NCBI RefSeq assembly: GCF_008728635.1
Contig: NZ_CP044285.1
Span: forward strand, 992,001 to 1,056,000
Direction: 5' to 3'
DNA from: Hymenobacter baengnokdamensis
GTDB lineage: Bacteria > Bacteroidota > Bacteroidia > Cytophagales > Hymenobacteraceae
Length of the DNA: 64,000 nt
The notes beneath the pieces are model-generated. The model saw only the letters and a list, made by a program, of their open reading frames with translations. It was not told the origin of the DNA and did not search any database. Below, piece by piece: positions 33,409 to 42,615 of this stretch. The first letter of the stretch is position 1. The number at the start of each line of letters is the position of its first letter. The position numbers were made by a program, and so were the translations under genes.

Positions 33409-36345
33409 ATGGATACCTACTCTTATATTGCCAACGCTGACGCGGCGGCCATCGAAACGCTCTATCAGGCGTACCGAAACAACCCCGAGTCCGTCGATTT
33501 TGGCTGGCGGAAGTTCTTTGAAGGGTTCGACTTCTCGCAGCAGTTTCCGGAAGGTGCGCCCGTAATACCCGGCGCGGCTACCAACGGCGCGGCGCCGGCG
33601 ACGAACGGCAGCGCGCCCAAAACCGCCGCTTCGCCCGCGCCCGGCCCCGTGCCGCAGCCCGACGACTATGGCGTGCTCAATACCAGCGCCTCCACCAATA
33701 ATGCTCCGGGCCTGGCCCAGGGCGCAGCAGCCGGCGACAAGGAAACGGCGGTGCGCAACCTCATCCACGCCTTCCGCAGCCGGGGCCACCTGCGGGCCAA
33801 AACCAACCCGGTGCGCGAGCGCAAAGACCGCCAGGCCCGCCTCAACCTGGCCGACTTCGGGCTGAGCGACAGCGACCTGGACAGCAAGTTTCACCAGGGT
33901 GAGGAGCTGGGCCTGGGCACTCAGGCCACGCTGCGCGAGATTGTGGCGGCGCTCACGAGCATCTACGCCGGCACGGTAGGCTTCGAGTATACCTACATTC
34001 GCGACCCGCAGGTGCTCGACTGGTTTCAGCAGAAAGCCGAGCACGGCGCGCTGGCCTTCAACCCCGATGTAGACTACAAGAAGCGCATTCTCAAGAAGTT
34101 GAATGAAGCTGTAGTCTTCGAAAACTTCCTGCACACCAAGTTCCTGGGGCAGAAGCGCTTCTCGCTGGAGGGTGGTGAAACGACCATTCCGGCCCTTGAT
34201 GCCATTATCAACCGAGGCGCCGAGCTGGGCGTGAAGGAAGTGATGATTGGCATGGCCCACCGCGGCCGCCTCAACGTGCTGGCCAACATTATGGGCAAGA
34301 CCTATGAGCAGATTTTCTCGGAGTTTGAGGGCACCGCCACGCCCGACCTCACGATGGGCGACGGCGACGTGAAGTACCACATGGGCTACTCGTCGGAAGT
34401 GGAGGCCATGAACGGCCAGAAAGTGAATCTGAAGCTGGCACCCAATCCCTCGCACCTGGAGGCGGTGAACCCGGTAGTAGAAGGCTTCGTGCGGGCCAAG
34501 ATTGAGCACCAGTACGGCGGCGACTACCACCAGATTCTGCCCATTCTCATCCACGGCGACGCGGCGCTGGCCGGCCAGGGCATCGGCTACGAAGTGACGC
34601 AGATGTCGCAGCTCGAAGGTTACAAGACGGGCGGCACGATTCACTTCGTGATTAACAACCAGGTCGGCTTTACCACTGATTTTGAGGACGCCCGTTCGTC
34701 CATCTACAGTACCGACCTGGCCAAGATTATCGACGCGCCGGTGATTCACGTGAACGGCGACGACCCCGAGGCGGTAGTTTTCGCGGTGCGCCTGGCTACC
34801 GAGTACCGCCAGCAGTTTCACGCCGATATCTTCATCGACATGGTGTGCTACCGCCGCCACGGTCACAACGAGTCGGACGAGCCCAAGTTTACCCAGCCCA
34901 CGCTCTACAACGTCATCTCGAAGCATCCCAACCCGCGCGAGGTGTACAATGCCACGCTCGTGCAGCGCGGCGACGTGGATGCCGAACTGGCCAACCAGAT
35001 GGACCGCGAGTTTCGCGACACCCTGCAAGCCCGCCTCGACCAGGTGAAGCAGCAGCCGCTGCCGTATAAGTACCAGGCGCTCGAAAACGAGTGGCGCACC
35101 CTGCGCCGCTCCACGAACGAAGACTTTGACCAGTCGCCCGAAACCGGGATTTCGGCCGAAACCGTGGAGCGCGTAGCCCAGGCCCTGACCACGATTCCGG
35201 AGAATTTCCGGCCCATCAAGCAGATTGATAACCTGTTGAAGGAGCGCCGCAAGATGTTCTACGAAACCCGCGTGCTCAACTGGGCGGCCGGCGAGCTGCT
35301 GGCCTATGGCTCACTGATGAGCGAAAACCACACGGTACGCGTGAGTGGCCAGGACGTGCAGCGCGGCACGTTCTCGCACCGCCACGCGGTGCTGCACGAT
35401 GCCGAAACGTCGGCCCCTTACAACTCGCTCAATAATATGAGTGGTGAGCACGAGCAGCTGAATATCTTCAACTCGCTGCTGAGCGAGTATGCGGTGCTGG
35501 GCTTTGAGTTTGGCTATGCTATGGCCAACCCCACGGCCCTCGTGATTTGGGAAGCCCAGTTCGGCGACTTCGCCAACGGCGCGCAAACCATGATTGACCA
35601 GTTTGTGGTGAGCAGCGAAAGCAAGTGGCAGCGCATGAACGGCATTGTGATGCAGCTGCCCCACGGCTACGAGGGCCAGGGCCCCGAGCACTCCAACGCC
35701 CGCCCCGAGCGCTTCCTGCAGCTGGCCGCCGAGAACAACATCGTGGTAGCCAACATCACCACGCCGGCCAACTTCTTCCACGCCCTGCGCCGCCAGCTCA
35801 CGTGGAGCTTCCGCAAGCCGCTGGTGGTGATGTCGCCCAAGTCGATGCTGCGCAACCCGCTGTGCGTGTCGCCGGTGGATGATTTCACCAGTGGTCGCTT
35901 CCAGGAAGTGCTGGGCGACAGCTTCGCCGAGGCCAAGAAGGTGAAGAAAGTGCTGCTGTGCTCGGGCAAAGTCTACTACGACCTGCTCGACGAGCAGCGG
36001 CAGTCCGACCGCAAGGACGTAGCCATCGTGCGCCTGGAGCAGCTGCACCCCTTCCCCAAAAAGCAGCTGGACGCGGAGCTGGCCAAATATCCGAAAGCCA
36101 AGATATATTGGGCGCAGGAAGAGCCCGAGAACATGGGCTACTGGAACTACCTGCTGCGCTTTATGCGCCGCGAGCTGGAAGACGTGGTGGCCCGCAAGCC
36201 CTCCGCTTCGCCCGCCACCGGCTACAACAAGGTGCACGTAAAAGAGCAGAAGGAAATCGTGGCCCGCGCCTTCGACAAGCCCAAGGAAGCGGTGGCCGAC
36301 GAGCAAATCAAGGCAACCAACGCAGTAGCTAAAAAGCAAGACTAA
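33409..36345 (+). CDS. sucA: 2-oxoglutarate dehydrogenase E1 component
   Basis: 978 residues, the usual size. The N-terminal E2-binding arm (SYIANADAAAIETLYQAYRNNPESVDFGWRKF shortened in view to the first 40 residues) is followed by an Ala/Pro linker. The thiamine-diphosphate-binding core shows EVMIGMAHRGRLNVLANI, GDVKYHMG, PSHLEAVNPVVEG, HGDAALAGQG and NNQVGFTT, and the C-terminal transketolase-like half has FGDFANGAQTMIDQF and HGYEGQGPEHSNARPERFLQ. It decarboxylates 2-oxoglutarate and passes the succinyl group to the E2 lipoyl domain. sucB lies downstream after a small two-gene insertion. Confidence 0.97.
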   Translation: MDTYSYIANADAAAIETLYQAYRNNPESVDFGWRKFFEGFDFSQQFPEGAPVIPGAATNGAAPATNGSAPKTAASPAPGPVPQPDDYGVLNTSASTNNAPGLAQGAAAGDKETAVRNLIHAFRSRGHLRAKTNPVRERKDRQARLNLADFGLSDSDLDSKFHQGEELGLGTQATLREIVAALTSIYAGTVGFEYTYIRDPQVLDWFQQKAEHGALAFNPDVDYKKRILKKLNEAVVFENFLHTKFLGQKRFSLEGGETTIPALDAIINRGAELGVKEVMIGMAHRGRLNVLANIMGKTYEQIFSEFEGTATPDLTMGDGDVKYHMGYSSEVEAMNGQKVNLKLAPNPSHLEAVNPVVEGFVRAKIEHQYGGDYHQILPILIHGDAALAGQGIGYEVTQMSQLEGYKTGGTIHFVINNQVGFTTDFEDARSSIYSTDLAKIIDAPVIHVNGDDPEAVVFAVRLATEYRQQFHADIFIDMVCYRRHGHNESDEPKFTQPTLYNVISKHPNPREVYNATLVQRGDVDAELANQMDREFRDTLQARLDQVKQQPLPYKYQALENEWRTLRRSTNEDFDQSPETGISAETVERVAQALTTIPENFRPIKQIDNLLKERRKMFYETRVLNWAAGELLAYGSLMSENHTVRVSGQDVQRGTFSHRHAVLHDAETSAPYNSLNNMSGEHEQLNIFNSLLSEYAVLGFEFGYAMANPTALVIWEAQFGDFANGAQTMIDQFVVSSESKWQRMNGIVMQLPHGYEGQGPEHSNARPERFLQLAAENNIVVANITTPANFFHALRRQLTWSFRKPLVVMSPKSMLRNPLCVSPVDDFTSGRFQEVLGDSFAEAKKVKKVLLCSGKVYYDLLDEQRQSDRKDVAIVRLEQLHPFPKKQLDAELAKYPKAKIYWAQEEPENMGYWNYLLRFMRRELEDVVARKPSASPATGYNKVHVKEQKEIVARAFDKPKEAVADEQIKATNAVAKKQD

Positions 36346-36386
36346 CCCCGCCAGCATAGTCAGCCCGCGTCGCGGGCGTATCCACG

Positions 36387-36409
36387 AAATCCGTTAAATC
36401 CGTTAAATC
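36387..36409. repeat. Short tandem repeat AAATCCGTT
   Basis: Two full copies and one partial copy of a 10-base unit (AAATCCGTTA) lie in the gap between sucA and the nucleotidyltransferase gene, just after a small GCCCGC/GCGGGC hairpin. It may mark the edge of inserted DNA. Confidence 0.5.
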
Positions 36410-36416
36410 TGCGGTC

Positions 36417-36740
36417 ATGATAACCGAAGAGCAAATCCAGGCCGTGGTGCGCCGCATCGTCGAAGGCTACGCGCCGGACAGGATAATTCTGTTCGGCTCG
36501 TATGCCTACGGCGAGCCGACGGAGGACAGCGACCTGGATTTGCTCATTATCAAGCAGGATGCGGAGACACGCTCCATTGAGCGTGATTTGACCATCCGTC
36601 ACTTGCTATGGGGCGGGCCAATGCCACCGATGGATATATTTGTTCGCACTCCGCAGGAATTGAGCGCGGCAGTAGCGCGGGTTTTTACCGTGGAAGCCGA
36701 AGCTGTGCACAAAGGCCGACTTTTGTATGCAGCAGCCTAA
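36417..36740 (+). CDS. MNT-type nucleotidyltransferase (HEPN partner)
   Basis: 107 residues. The motif GS-x10-DxD is seen exactly as GSYAYGEPTEDSDLDL, the signature of minimal nucleotidyltransferases of the polymerase-beta superfamily. A third acidic residue is Asp in PPMDIFV. Where studied (MntA/HepT), such proteins AMPylate the HEPN partner and neutralise it. The gene overlaps the HEPN gene by 14 bases, so the two are coupled. The pair sits between sucA and sucB, which is unusual. A toxin-antitoxin role is inferred from family only. Confidence 0.9.
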   Translation: MITEEQIQAVVRRIVEGYAPDRIILFGSYAYGEPTEDSDLDLLIIKQDAETRSIERDLTIRHLLWGGPMPPMDIFVRTPQELSAAVARVFTVEAEAVHKGRLLYAAA

Positions 36741-37134
36741 CACAGTTACGCAGCAGCGCGTGCATACGCTGCTCCGTGCGGCCGACCGCGACGTAGCAGT
36801 CGCTGAGTCGTTGTCGCAGCACGCGCCGCACCTCTATGAAAGCATCGGATTCAGCTGCCAGCAGGCGGCAGAAAAATATTTGAAGGCCGTACTGCTCCTG
36901 CACGGATTGCCGGCTCCGTTCATTCATGATTTAACGAGCTTAGCCACTGATTTGGGTGGGCAAGTGGCGTTTGACCACGACGATGTTTCGGCTGCTACCA
37001 TTCTCAATGCTTTCGCTGTGAAGTGGCGCTATGAAAACGATGATACACCCGATTTTACCACGGCTGACTTGCTAGCCATGATGTACCGTTTTCGCACGAA
37101 GCTGCGCCCGCTGGCCCAGGCCTTTTTAATTTAA
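36727..37134 (+). CDS. HEPN domain protein
   Basis: 135 residues, all helical. HEPN features of the PF05168 type are seen: [30 protein letters not shown] and, near the C-terminus, a WRYEND segment in place of the usual RYP. The R-x4-6-H RNase motif of HepT toxins is not evident, so ribonuclease activity is doubtful. It starts inside the upstream MNT gene and ends 37 bases before sucB. It may form a complex with the MNT protein. Confidence 0.88.
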   Translation: MQQPNTVTQQRVHTLLRAADRDVAVAESLSQHAPHLYESIGFSCQQAAEKYLKAVLLLHGLPAPFIHDLTSLATDLGGQVAFDHDDVSAATILNAFAVKWRYENDDTPDFTTADLLAMMYRFRTKLRPLAQAFLI

Positions 37135-37171
37135 GAATTACTTCAGACGCTCAATCTACTACCCGTTGCCC

Positions 37172-38830
37172 ATGCCCACCGAAATCAAAATCCCCGCCGT
37201 TGGCGAATCCATCACCGAAGTCACCATTGCCAAGTGGCTCAAGAAAGACGGCGAGGCCGTGAAGCGCGACGAAGTAATCGCCGAACTGGAGTCGGACAAG
37301 GCCACGTTTGAGCTGCCCGCCGCGGCCGATGGCACCCTGAAGATTCGCGTGGCGGAAGGCGAAACGATTGGTATCGGCACGGTCATCGCCGTGCTCGACG
37401 GCGCGGCTGGCAATGGCCAGGCGCCTCCAACTGCGGCCGCGCCCGCTGCTACGGCGGCCGACCCGCTGAACAAAGGCGAGGAAAACCCCCAGGCCAGCGA
37501 CCAGGCCGGCTACGGCGGCACCCCCGCCGACCGCCCCGACAGCAGCCCGGCTACGCCCGGTGCGCCAGCTGGCACACCCGCGCCCAGCGGCGGTATGGTA
37601 GAGATGAAAATCCCCGCCGTGGGCGAGTCCATCACCGAAGTAACGGTTGCTAAGTGGCTGAAGCCCGACGGCGCCCAGGTTAGCCGCGACGAGGTAATTG
37701 CCGAGCTGGAATCGGACAAAGCCACCTTCGAGCTGCCCGCCGAAGGCACCGGCACGCTGCGCCACGCCGTGAAGGAAGGCGAGACTATCGGCATCGGCAC
37801 CATCATTGCCCGCATTGAAGGCGGTAGCGGCGCGGCCAGCGCTACGCCGGCTCCGGCGGCCAGTGCCCCGGCCGCTCCAGCCCCGGCTGCCGCGCTGGCT
37901 ACTGGCGGCGGAGCCAGCACCTACGCCACGGGCGTGCCCTCGCCGGCTGCCGGCAAAATCCTGGGCGAGAAAGGTATCAGCCCGGCCGACGTAGCCGGCT
38001 CGGGCCGCGACGGACGTATCACGAAGGAAGACGCCCAGAATGCCCAGGCTAAGCCGGCTGCCGCACCGGCTCCGGCGGCTACGCCCGCCCCGGCTGCCAG
38101 CCAGTCGGTGCCGGTTACCCCGGCCGGTGAGCGCGGCCAGCGCCGCGAACGCATGAGCAACCTGCGCAAGACGGTAGCCCGCCGCCTGGTATCGGTGAAA
38201 AACGAGACGGCCATGCTTACCACCTTCAACGAGGTGAACATGCAGCCCATTATGGACCTGCGCACCAAGTTCAAAGACAAGTTCAAGGAGAAAAACGGCG
38301 TGGGCCTGGGCTTTATGTCGTTCTTCACCAAGGCGGTGTGCGTAGCCTTGCAGGAGTGGCCGGCCGTGAACGCCTACATAGACGGCGGCGACATCGTGTA
38401 TTCCGACTTCTGCGACATCAGCATTGCCGTATCGGCGCCCAAAGGCCTTGTGGTGCCGGTGATTCGCAACGCCGAGCAATTGTCGTTTGAGGGCATCGAG
38501 AAGGAAGTGGTGCGCCTGGCCGGCCTGGCCCGCGACAACAAGCTCACCATCGAGCAGATGACGGGTGGTACGTTCACCATCACCAACGGCGGCATCTTCG
38601 GCTCGATGCTGAGTACCCCGATTATCAACGCGCCGCAGTCGGCCATTCTGGGCATGCACAACATCATTCAGCGCCCGGTGGCCGAGAACGGCCAGGTCGT
38701 CATCCGCCCCATGATGTATCTGGCCCTGAGCTACGACCACCGCGTAATTGACGGCCGCGAGTCGGTGTCGTTCCTGGTGCGTGTAAAAGAGCTGCTCGAA
38801 GACCCGACCCGCCTGCTGCTGGGCGTGTAA
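37172..38830 (+). CDS. sucB: 2-oxoglutarate dehydrogenase E2 (dihydrolipoamide succinyltransferase)
   Basis: 552 residues from the ATG at 37172. Two lipoyl domains are present (about 1-77 and 139-217), each with [10 protein letters not shown]; Lys43 and Lys183 are the lipoylation sites. Flexible Ala/Pro linkers and a peripheral-subunit-binding domain follow ([20 protein letters not shown], about 255-290). The catalytic domain ends with SYDHRVIDG, with His523 and Asp527 as the acyltransferase pair. The enzyme moves the succinyl group from E1 to coenzyme A and forms the core of the complex. Most SucB proteins have one lipoyl domain, so the duplicated arm is noteworthy. A terminator follows. Confidence 0.96.
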   Translation: MPTEIKIPAVGESITEVTIAKWLKKDGEAVKRDEVIAELESDKATFELPAAADGTLKIRVAEGETIGIGTVIAVLDGAAGNGQAPPTAAAPAATAADPLNKGEENPQASDQAGYGGTPADRPDSSPATPGAPAGTPAPSGGMVEMKIPAVGESITEVTVAKWLKPDGAQVSRDEVIAELESDKATFELPAEGTGTLRHAVKEGETIGIGTIIARIEGGSGAASATPAPAASAPAAPAPAAALATGGGASTYATGVPSPAAGKILGEKGISPADVAGSGRDGRITKEDAQNAQAKPAAAPAPAATPAPAASQSVPVTPAGERGQRRERMSNLRKTVARRLVSVKNETAMLTTFNEVNMQPIMDLRTKFKDKFKEKNGVGLGFMSFFTKAVCVALQEWPAVNAYIDGGDIVYSDFCDISIAVSAPKGLVVPVIRNAEQLSFEGIEKEVVRLAGLARDNKLTIEQMTGGTFTITNGGIFGSMLSTPIINAPQSAILGMHNIIQRPVAENGQVVIRPMMYLALSYDHRVIDGRESVSFLVRVKELLEDPTRLLLGV

Positions 38831-38850
38831 GCTCCCGCATAGTTGCTGCA

Positions 38851-38889
38851 AAAGGCGGCGGTCTCTACCCGGAGGCCGCCGCCTTTTTT
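38851..38889 (+). terminator. Intrinsic terminator of sucB
   Basis: AAAGGCGGCGG and CCGCCGCCTTT form an 11-bp stem followed by a T-run. Confidence 0.85.
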
Positions 38890-38960
38890 ATGGCTCCTGC
38901 ATCAGCCTTTTCGGGTGGCTTTGCGTTAAAAACCAAATCCATTGACCGATTCAGTCTTTT

Positions 38961-39479
38961 ATGAAATCCAAAAGCCCCACTCCGACGGCTGCACCGCGTT
39001 CGGCCAAATTCTGGCCCGCGCTGGGCTTTGCCGCCATCACCGGCTCGCGCGCTACCAGCGGCCCTACCTTTCTGGCCGATTACCTGTCGCGCCGCGCCCT
39101 CGCGCCCGGTCTGGCCGGCTCGCCGCTGCGCTTGCTGGCCAAGCCAGGGGTAGCCAGCGTCCTCAAGCTGCTCACCGCCGGCGAGCTGGTAGGCGATAAG
39201 CTGCCTGCTACCGAAAATCGCATCGTGCCGCAGCAGCTTTCGGTGCGGGCTGCCTCGGGTGCGCTGGTAGGAGCTACCTGGTACAAGGCGCAGGGCGGTA
39301 GCGCCCTCAAAGGTGCCTTGGTAGGTAGCCTGGGTGCCGTGGCCGCTACCTTTCTGACATTTTACCTGCGCAAAGGGCTCAGTGAGAAAACCGGTATCGC
39401 TACTTCGACCATCGGGGCGGGAGAAGATGCGCTGGTGCTGGCCGGCGGCGTAGCGCTGAGCCCGCTGCCAAAGGCATAA
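38961..39479 (+). CDS. DUF4126-like membrane protein
   Basis: 172 residues. Several short hydrophobic segments alternate with Gly/Ala-rich loops: FAAITGSRATSGPTFLADYL at the N-terminus, a centre with KLLTAGELVGDKLPATENR, and GALVGATWYKAQGG with LKGALVGSLGAVAATFLTFYLR. These are features I associate with the DUF4126 membrane family. Function is unknown. It lies between sucB and the E3 gene but has its own boundaries: a terminator before and a promoter region after. Confidence 0.75.
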   Translation: MKSKSPTPTAAPRSAKFWPALGFAAITGSRATSGPTFLADYLSRRALAPGLAGSPLRLLAKPGVASVLKLLTAGELVGDKLPATENRIVPQQLSVRAASGALVGATWYKAQGGSALKGALVGSLGAVAATFLTFYLRKGLSEKTGIATSTIGAGEDALVLAGGVALSPLPKA

Positions 39480-39510
39480 ATACCAGTCTGGCAGGGGGCG
39501 TTTAGCCTGC

Positions 39511-39546
39511 TTTGGGTAAGAACGATTCTTACCCCGCGTATCTTTA
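39511..39546 (+). promoter_or_regulatory. Putative promoter with palindromic operator upstream of lpdA
   Basis: TTTG at 39511 and TATCTTTA at 39539-39546 resemble -33 and -7 boxes at a wide spacing of 24. Between them lies a perfect inverted repeat, GGGTAAGAA-CGA-TTCTTACCC (39514-39534), suitable for a dimeric regulator. Start codon is 44 bases further on. Confidence 0.4.
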
Positions 39547-39590
39547 CGGGGCTGGCCGCAGGGCCGGATTTTACCTGTTTTTTTGTGAGT

Positions 39591-40997
39591 ATGAATCAGT
39601 ACGACGTTACCGTCATCGGCTCGGGGCCGGGCGGGTATGTGGCCGCCATTCGCTGCGCCCAGCTGGGCCTGAAAACCGCCCTCATTGAAAAGTACCCCAC
39701 GCTGGGCGGCACCTGCCTCAACGTGGGCTGCATCCCGAGCAAGGCACTGCTCGACTCCAGCGAGCACTACCACAACGCCCACTCGGTGTTTGCCGAGCAC
39801 GGCATCGGGCTGGAAAACCTGACGGTGGACATGAACCGCATGATTGACCGCAAGGCCAGCGTGGTGAAAGCCAACGTCGATGGCATTGCCTACCTGATGA
39901 AGAAGAACAAAATCGACGTGTTACAGGGCGTCGGCTCGTTTGTCGATAAAAATCACCTTAGCATCGTGCCCACCCAGGGCGGGGAGGCGCAGCAGATAGA
40001 GACCAAGAACGTTATCATCGCCACCGGCTCCAAGCCCACGGTGCTGCCGTTCATCCAGCAAGACAAGCAGCGCATCATCACCAGCACTGAGGCGCTGAAC
40101 ATTCGCGAAGTGCCCCGGCATATGATAGTGATTGGCGGCGGCGTAATCGGCCTGGAAATGGCTTCCGTCTACGCCCGCCTCGGCGCGAAAGTCTCGGTAG
40201 TCGAGTTCATGGATTCGCTCATCCCGACCATGGACCGCGGCCTGGGCAAGGAGCTGAAGCGCGTGCTGGGCAAAATCGGCATCGAGTTTTTCCTGAGCCA
40301 CAAGGTAACCGGCGCCACCCGCGACGGCGACAGCGTGACCGTGACGGCCCTCAATCCGAAAGGGGAGGAGGTAAAGTTTGAGGGCGACTATTGCCTGGTG
40401 GCCGTGGGCCGCGTGCCCTACACTGCCGGCCTCAACCTCGAAGCTGCCGGCGTGCAGATGGAAGAGCGCGGCCGCATCAAGGTCGATGAGCATTTACAGA
40501 CCAATGTGCCCGGAATATATGCTATTGGCGATGTAGTGCGCGGGGCTATGCTGGCTCACAAGGCCGAGGAAGAAGGCGTATTCGTGGCCGAAACCATCGT
40601 GGGCCAGAAGCCGCACATCAACTACCTTCTCATCCCCGGCGTGGTATACACCTGGCCCGAGGTGGCCGGCGTAGGCTACACCGAAGAGCAGCTTAAGGAG
40701 CAGGGTAAGGCCTACAAAGTGGGCTCTTTCCCCTTCAAAGCCAGCGGCCGGGCCCGCGCCAGCGGCGACACCGACGGCTTCGTGAAGGTGCTGGCCGACA
40801 AAACCACCGACGAAATCCTGGGCGTCCACATGATTGGCCCGCGCATCGCCGACCTCATCGCCGAAGCCGTGACCGCCATGGAGTTCCGCGCCTCCGCCGA
40901 GGACGTGGCCCGCATGAGCCACTCGCACCCCACCTACGCCGAGGCCATGAAAGAAGCGTGCCTGGCCGCTACGGAAAACCGGGCGATTCACATGTAA
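39591..40997 (+). CDS. lpdA: Dihydrolipoyl dehydrogenase (E3)
   Basis: 468 residues from the ATG at 39591; a GTG two codons earlier is less likely. The FAD-binding start is [18 protein letters not shown]. The redox-active disulfide is Cys42/Cys47 in [13 protein letters not shown]. The NAD-binding site has [19 protein letters not shown], and the second FAD contact is [22 protein letters not shown]. The C-terminal interface has the catalytic His in HSHPTYAEA. It reoxidises the dihydrolipoyl groups of SucB and of other 2-oxo-acid complexes. Its location close to sucA/sucB supports the 2-oxoglutarate complex. Confidence 0.97.
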   Translation: MNQYDVTVIGSGPGGYVAAIRCAQLGLKTALIEKYPTLGGTCLNVGCIPSKALLDSSEHYHNAHSVFAEHGIGLENLTVDMNRMIDRKASVVKANVDGIAYLMKKNKIDVLQGVGSFVDKNHLSIVPTQGGEAQQIETKNVIIATGSKPTVLPFIQQDKQRIITSTEALNIREVPRHMIVIGGGVIGLEMASVYARLGAKVSVVEFMDSLIPTMDRGLGKELKRVLGKIGIEFFLSHKVTGATRDGDSVTVTALNPKGEEVKFEGDYCLVAVGRVPYTAGLNLEAAGVQMEERGRIKVDEHLQTNVPGIYAIGDVVRGAMLAHKAEEEGVFVAETIVGQKPHINYLLIPGVVYTWPEVAGVGYTEEQLKEQGKAYKVGSFPFKASGRARASGDTDGFVKVLADKTTDEILGVHMIGPRIADLIAEAVTAMEFRASAEDVARMSHSHPTYAEAMKEACLAATENRAIHM

Positions 40998-41012
40998 TGG
41001 CTTAGAAGCATT

Positions 41013-41412
41013 ATGTGGCTTCCTGACTCTGCTCGATACGGCCGCTTCCTTGTGGGGGCGGCCGTATTACTTTCGCTGTTGGCTTGCGAACGCACCCGGC
41101 CTATATTAAGTAGAGCAAGTCGTTGCGGCAGCTAAGGCTAGTCGTCCAGCCGACAGGCCGGCGACAAAAGCTACTGCTGTTGCGCCAGCGCAGGCAGCAG
41201 TGTCCGACGCGCCGCCCGAAAAAACTGGTCTGCCTATGCAGAAAGTGATGTACCGCACTGGTCCAGATTCGCTGGCATCTTGGCGATTGACTACGGCCGA
41301 GCGGGATAGCCTCAACGCCAAATGGGACAAAAAAAAAGACATTTATTCAACAACCCATTTTAGTCGGTTTTGCCTGGTAGAAGGGCTCTATCGGCCACGT
41401 TTGTTTTACTAG
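41013..41412 (+). pseudogene. Possible frameshifted small lipoprotein gene
   Basis: An ATG at 41013 opens 31 codons with a lipoprotein-like signal (FLVGAAVLLSLLAC) and stops at 41106. In another frame, from about 41113, an open stretch continues (ATKATAVAPAQAAVSDAPPE and onward) to a TAG at 41410-41412. Joined, the two would make one lipoprotein of roughly 130 residues with an Ala/Pro linker. A frameshift plus one stop must be assumed, so this is tentative. The final TAG lies in the target repeat of the adjoining insertion element. Confidence 0.35.
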
Positions 41413-42215
41413 GACCTACGGACAATTATCTTTAAGGAATGGGATTAACTGGAGCCGAATTAAGTGACACCGCGTGGAAGAAGTTTGCCCCTCATTTGCC
41501 GGCCAAAGCCGGCGACGTGGGCTGCACGGCGCACGATAACCGACTGTTTCTGAACGCGGTGCTCTGGGTCATGCGCCATGGCGGCACCTGGCCAGTGCTG
41601 CCCGAGCGCTTCGGCAAGCACGACTCGGTGCGTAAACGTGCGTTGCGTTGGGCGCAGAAAGGTGCCTGGCAGCGCTTGTTTGCGGCCGTGCGCGGTACAG
41701 AACTCGAAGCCGTGCTGCTGGACTCGACCATCGTACGCGCGCACCAACGCGCGGCTGGTCAGGTAAAAAAAAGCGCACCGGCGACGAGGCGCTCGGCCGC
41801 AGTCGCGGCGGGCTGAGCCCCAAGTTGCACGCGGCCGTGGACGAGCACGGCCGGCCGCACGCCCTGCTGTAGGGCGGCGGCCAGCAGGCCGACTGTAAAC
41901 GGGCGGCGGAGTTGCTGGCGGCCGTGCCTAAGCCGCGCTACGTGCTGGCTGACAAAGGCTACGACACGAATGCGGTGGTCGCGCAGGTCGAACAACTGGG
42001 GGCCGAGGTCGTGATTCCCAGCCAGAAAAGCCGCTTGTGCTGCCGCCTCATCGACCGGGTGCGCTACCGGCAGCGCAATCGGGTAGAACGTTTTTTCGGC
42101 CGCCTCAAGAACTTCCCACGCTTGGCCACCCGGTATGAAAAGACTGCCGTTAGCTTCCTCGGCTTCGTGCATTTCTTTGCCGCCCTTTGCTGGTGTGGAC
42201 TATTGTCCGTACGCC
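41413..42215 (+). mobile_element. IS5-family insertion sequence, about 803 bp
   Basis: Terminal inverted repeats are visible: GACCTACGGACAAT at the left and ATTGTCCGTACGCC at the right (11 of 14 positions, more if the flanking bases are counted). Both ends are flanked by CTAG (41409-41412 and 42216-42219), fitting the YTAR target duplications known in IS5 relatives. Inside is a two-frame DDE transposase gene. The insertion lies just behind a possible lipoprotein pseudogene and before a short open frame. Confidence 0.85.
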
Positions 42216-42229
42216 CTAGTCCATGTTAA
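41439..42229 (+). pseudogene. IS5-type transposase, frameshift site and in-frame amber codon
   Basis: The first frame (41439-41816) gives the DUF4096-like N-terminal half (TDTAWKKFAPHLP-type start, then WPVLPERFGKHDSVRKRALRW) and the first catalytic Asp in LLDSTIVRAH. A run of eight A (41765-41772) allows a -1 shift into the second frame, which carries GRSRGGLSPKLHAAVDEHG, the second Asp in VLADKGYDTN and the Glu in RVERFFGRLKNFPR. Two-frame expression is normal in this group. However, a TAG at 41870-41872 interrupts the second frame after PHALL, so the protein is probably dead. The second frame runs 14 bases beyond the right inverted repeat before its stop. Confidence 0.82.
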
Positions 42230-42296
42230 GAATAAGCCCGGCCGGCAACCTTCTGGGCTTGCCTGGCGAATACCCTGGTCTATTACCCAAAAAATT

Positions 42297-42440
42297 GTGA
42301 CCGGAGTCGCCCTCGGGGCACTGGGCATCAGCTACCTGGTGAAGCAGCTGAGTAAAGGCAAAGCCGCTGTTACGGCCGATGATGTGGAAGTAGCCGAGCA
42401 CAACCTGACTTCGCTGGGCGAAGAGGCGGAAGCAGGCTAA
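42297..42440 (+). CDS. Small membrane-segment protein, start uncertain
   Basis: 47 residues if started at the GTG at 42297. The frame stays open upstream into the insertion sequence without a good start, so the native N-terminus may have been lost by the insertion. The visible part is one hydrophobic segment (VTGVALGALGISYLVKQL) followed by an acidic tail (ADDVEVAEHNLTSLGEEAEA). No family is recognised. A perfect palindromic terminator follows about 100 bases later. Confidence 0.4.
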   Translation: MTGVALGALGISYLVKQLSKGKAAVTADDVEVAEHNLTSLGEEAEAG

Positions 42441-42542
42441 AGCGTTGCTGATACCGGCCAGGCGCGCTTATAACATATGGAATATCATATGTATTGACTC
42501 GTATTTGCCTCGCCGGGCTAGTAACTCCGTTAACGAGTTGCC

Positions 42543-42596
42543 ACCTACTAAAAAGCGGCCCCGATTCTTAAGAATCGGGGCCGCTTTTTAGTAGGT
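42543..42596. terminator. Perfect 54-bp palindrome, bidirectional terminator
   Basis: Two 27-base halves centred on CTTAAG are exact complements and include AAAAAGCGGCCCCGATTC. A T-run lies within the arm on each strand. It separates a plus-strand small gene from the minus-strand cold-shock gene. Confidence 0.85.
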
Positions 42597-42615
42597 AGTC
42601 TAGGCGCAGGAGTGT

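Noticed and set aside
33379..35028. Long open frame of about 549 codons antisense to sucA
   Set aside because: The plus strand clearly encodes SucA. The antisense frame is an effect of GC-rich codon bias and has His/Val/Gly-rich random composition.
36387..36409. Tandem AAATCCGTT copies as a possible CRISPR or iteron array
   Set aside because: Only two and a half units with no spacers; too short for either. No CRISPR array was found anywhere in the window.
37151..38851. Open frame of 566 codons antisense to sucB
   Set aside because: It mirrors the repeated lipoyl and linker codons; the coded protein has no family features and the sense strand is certain.
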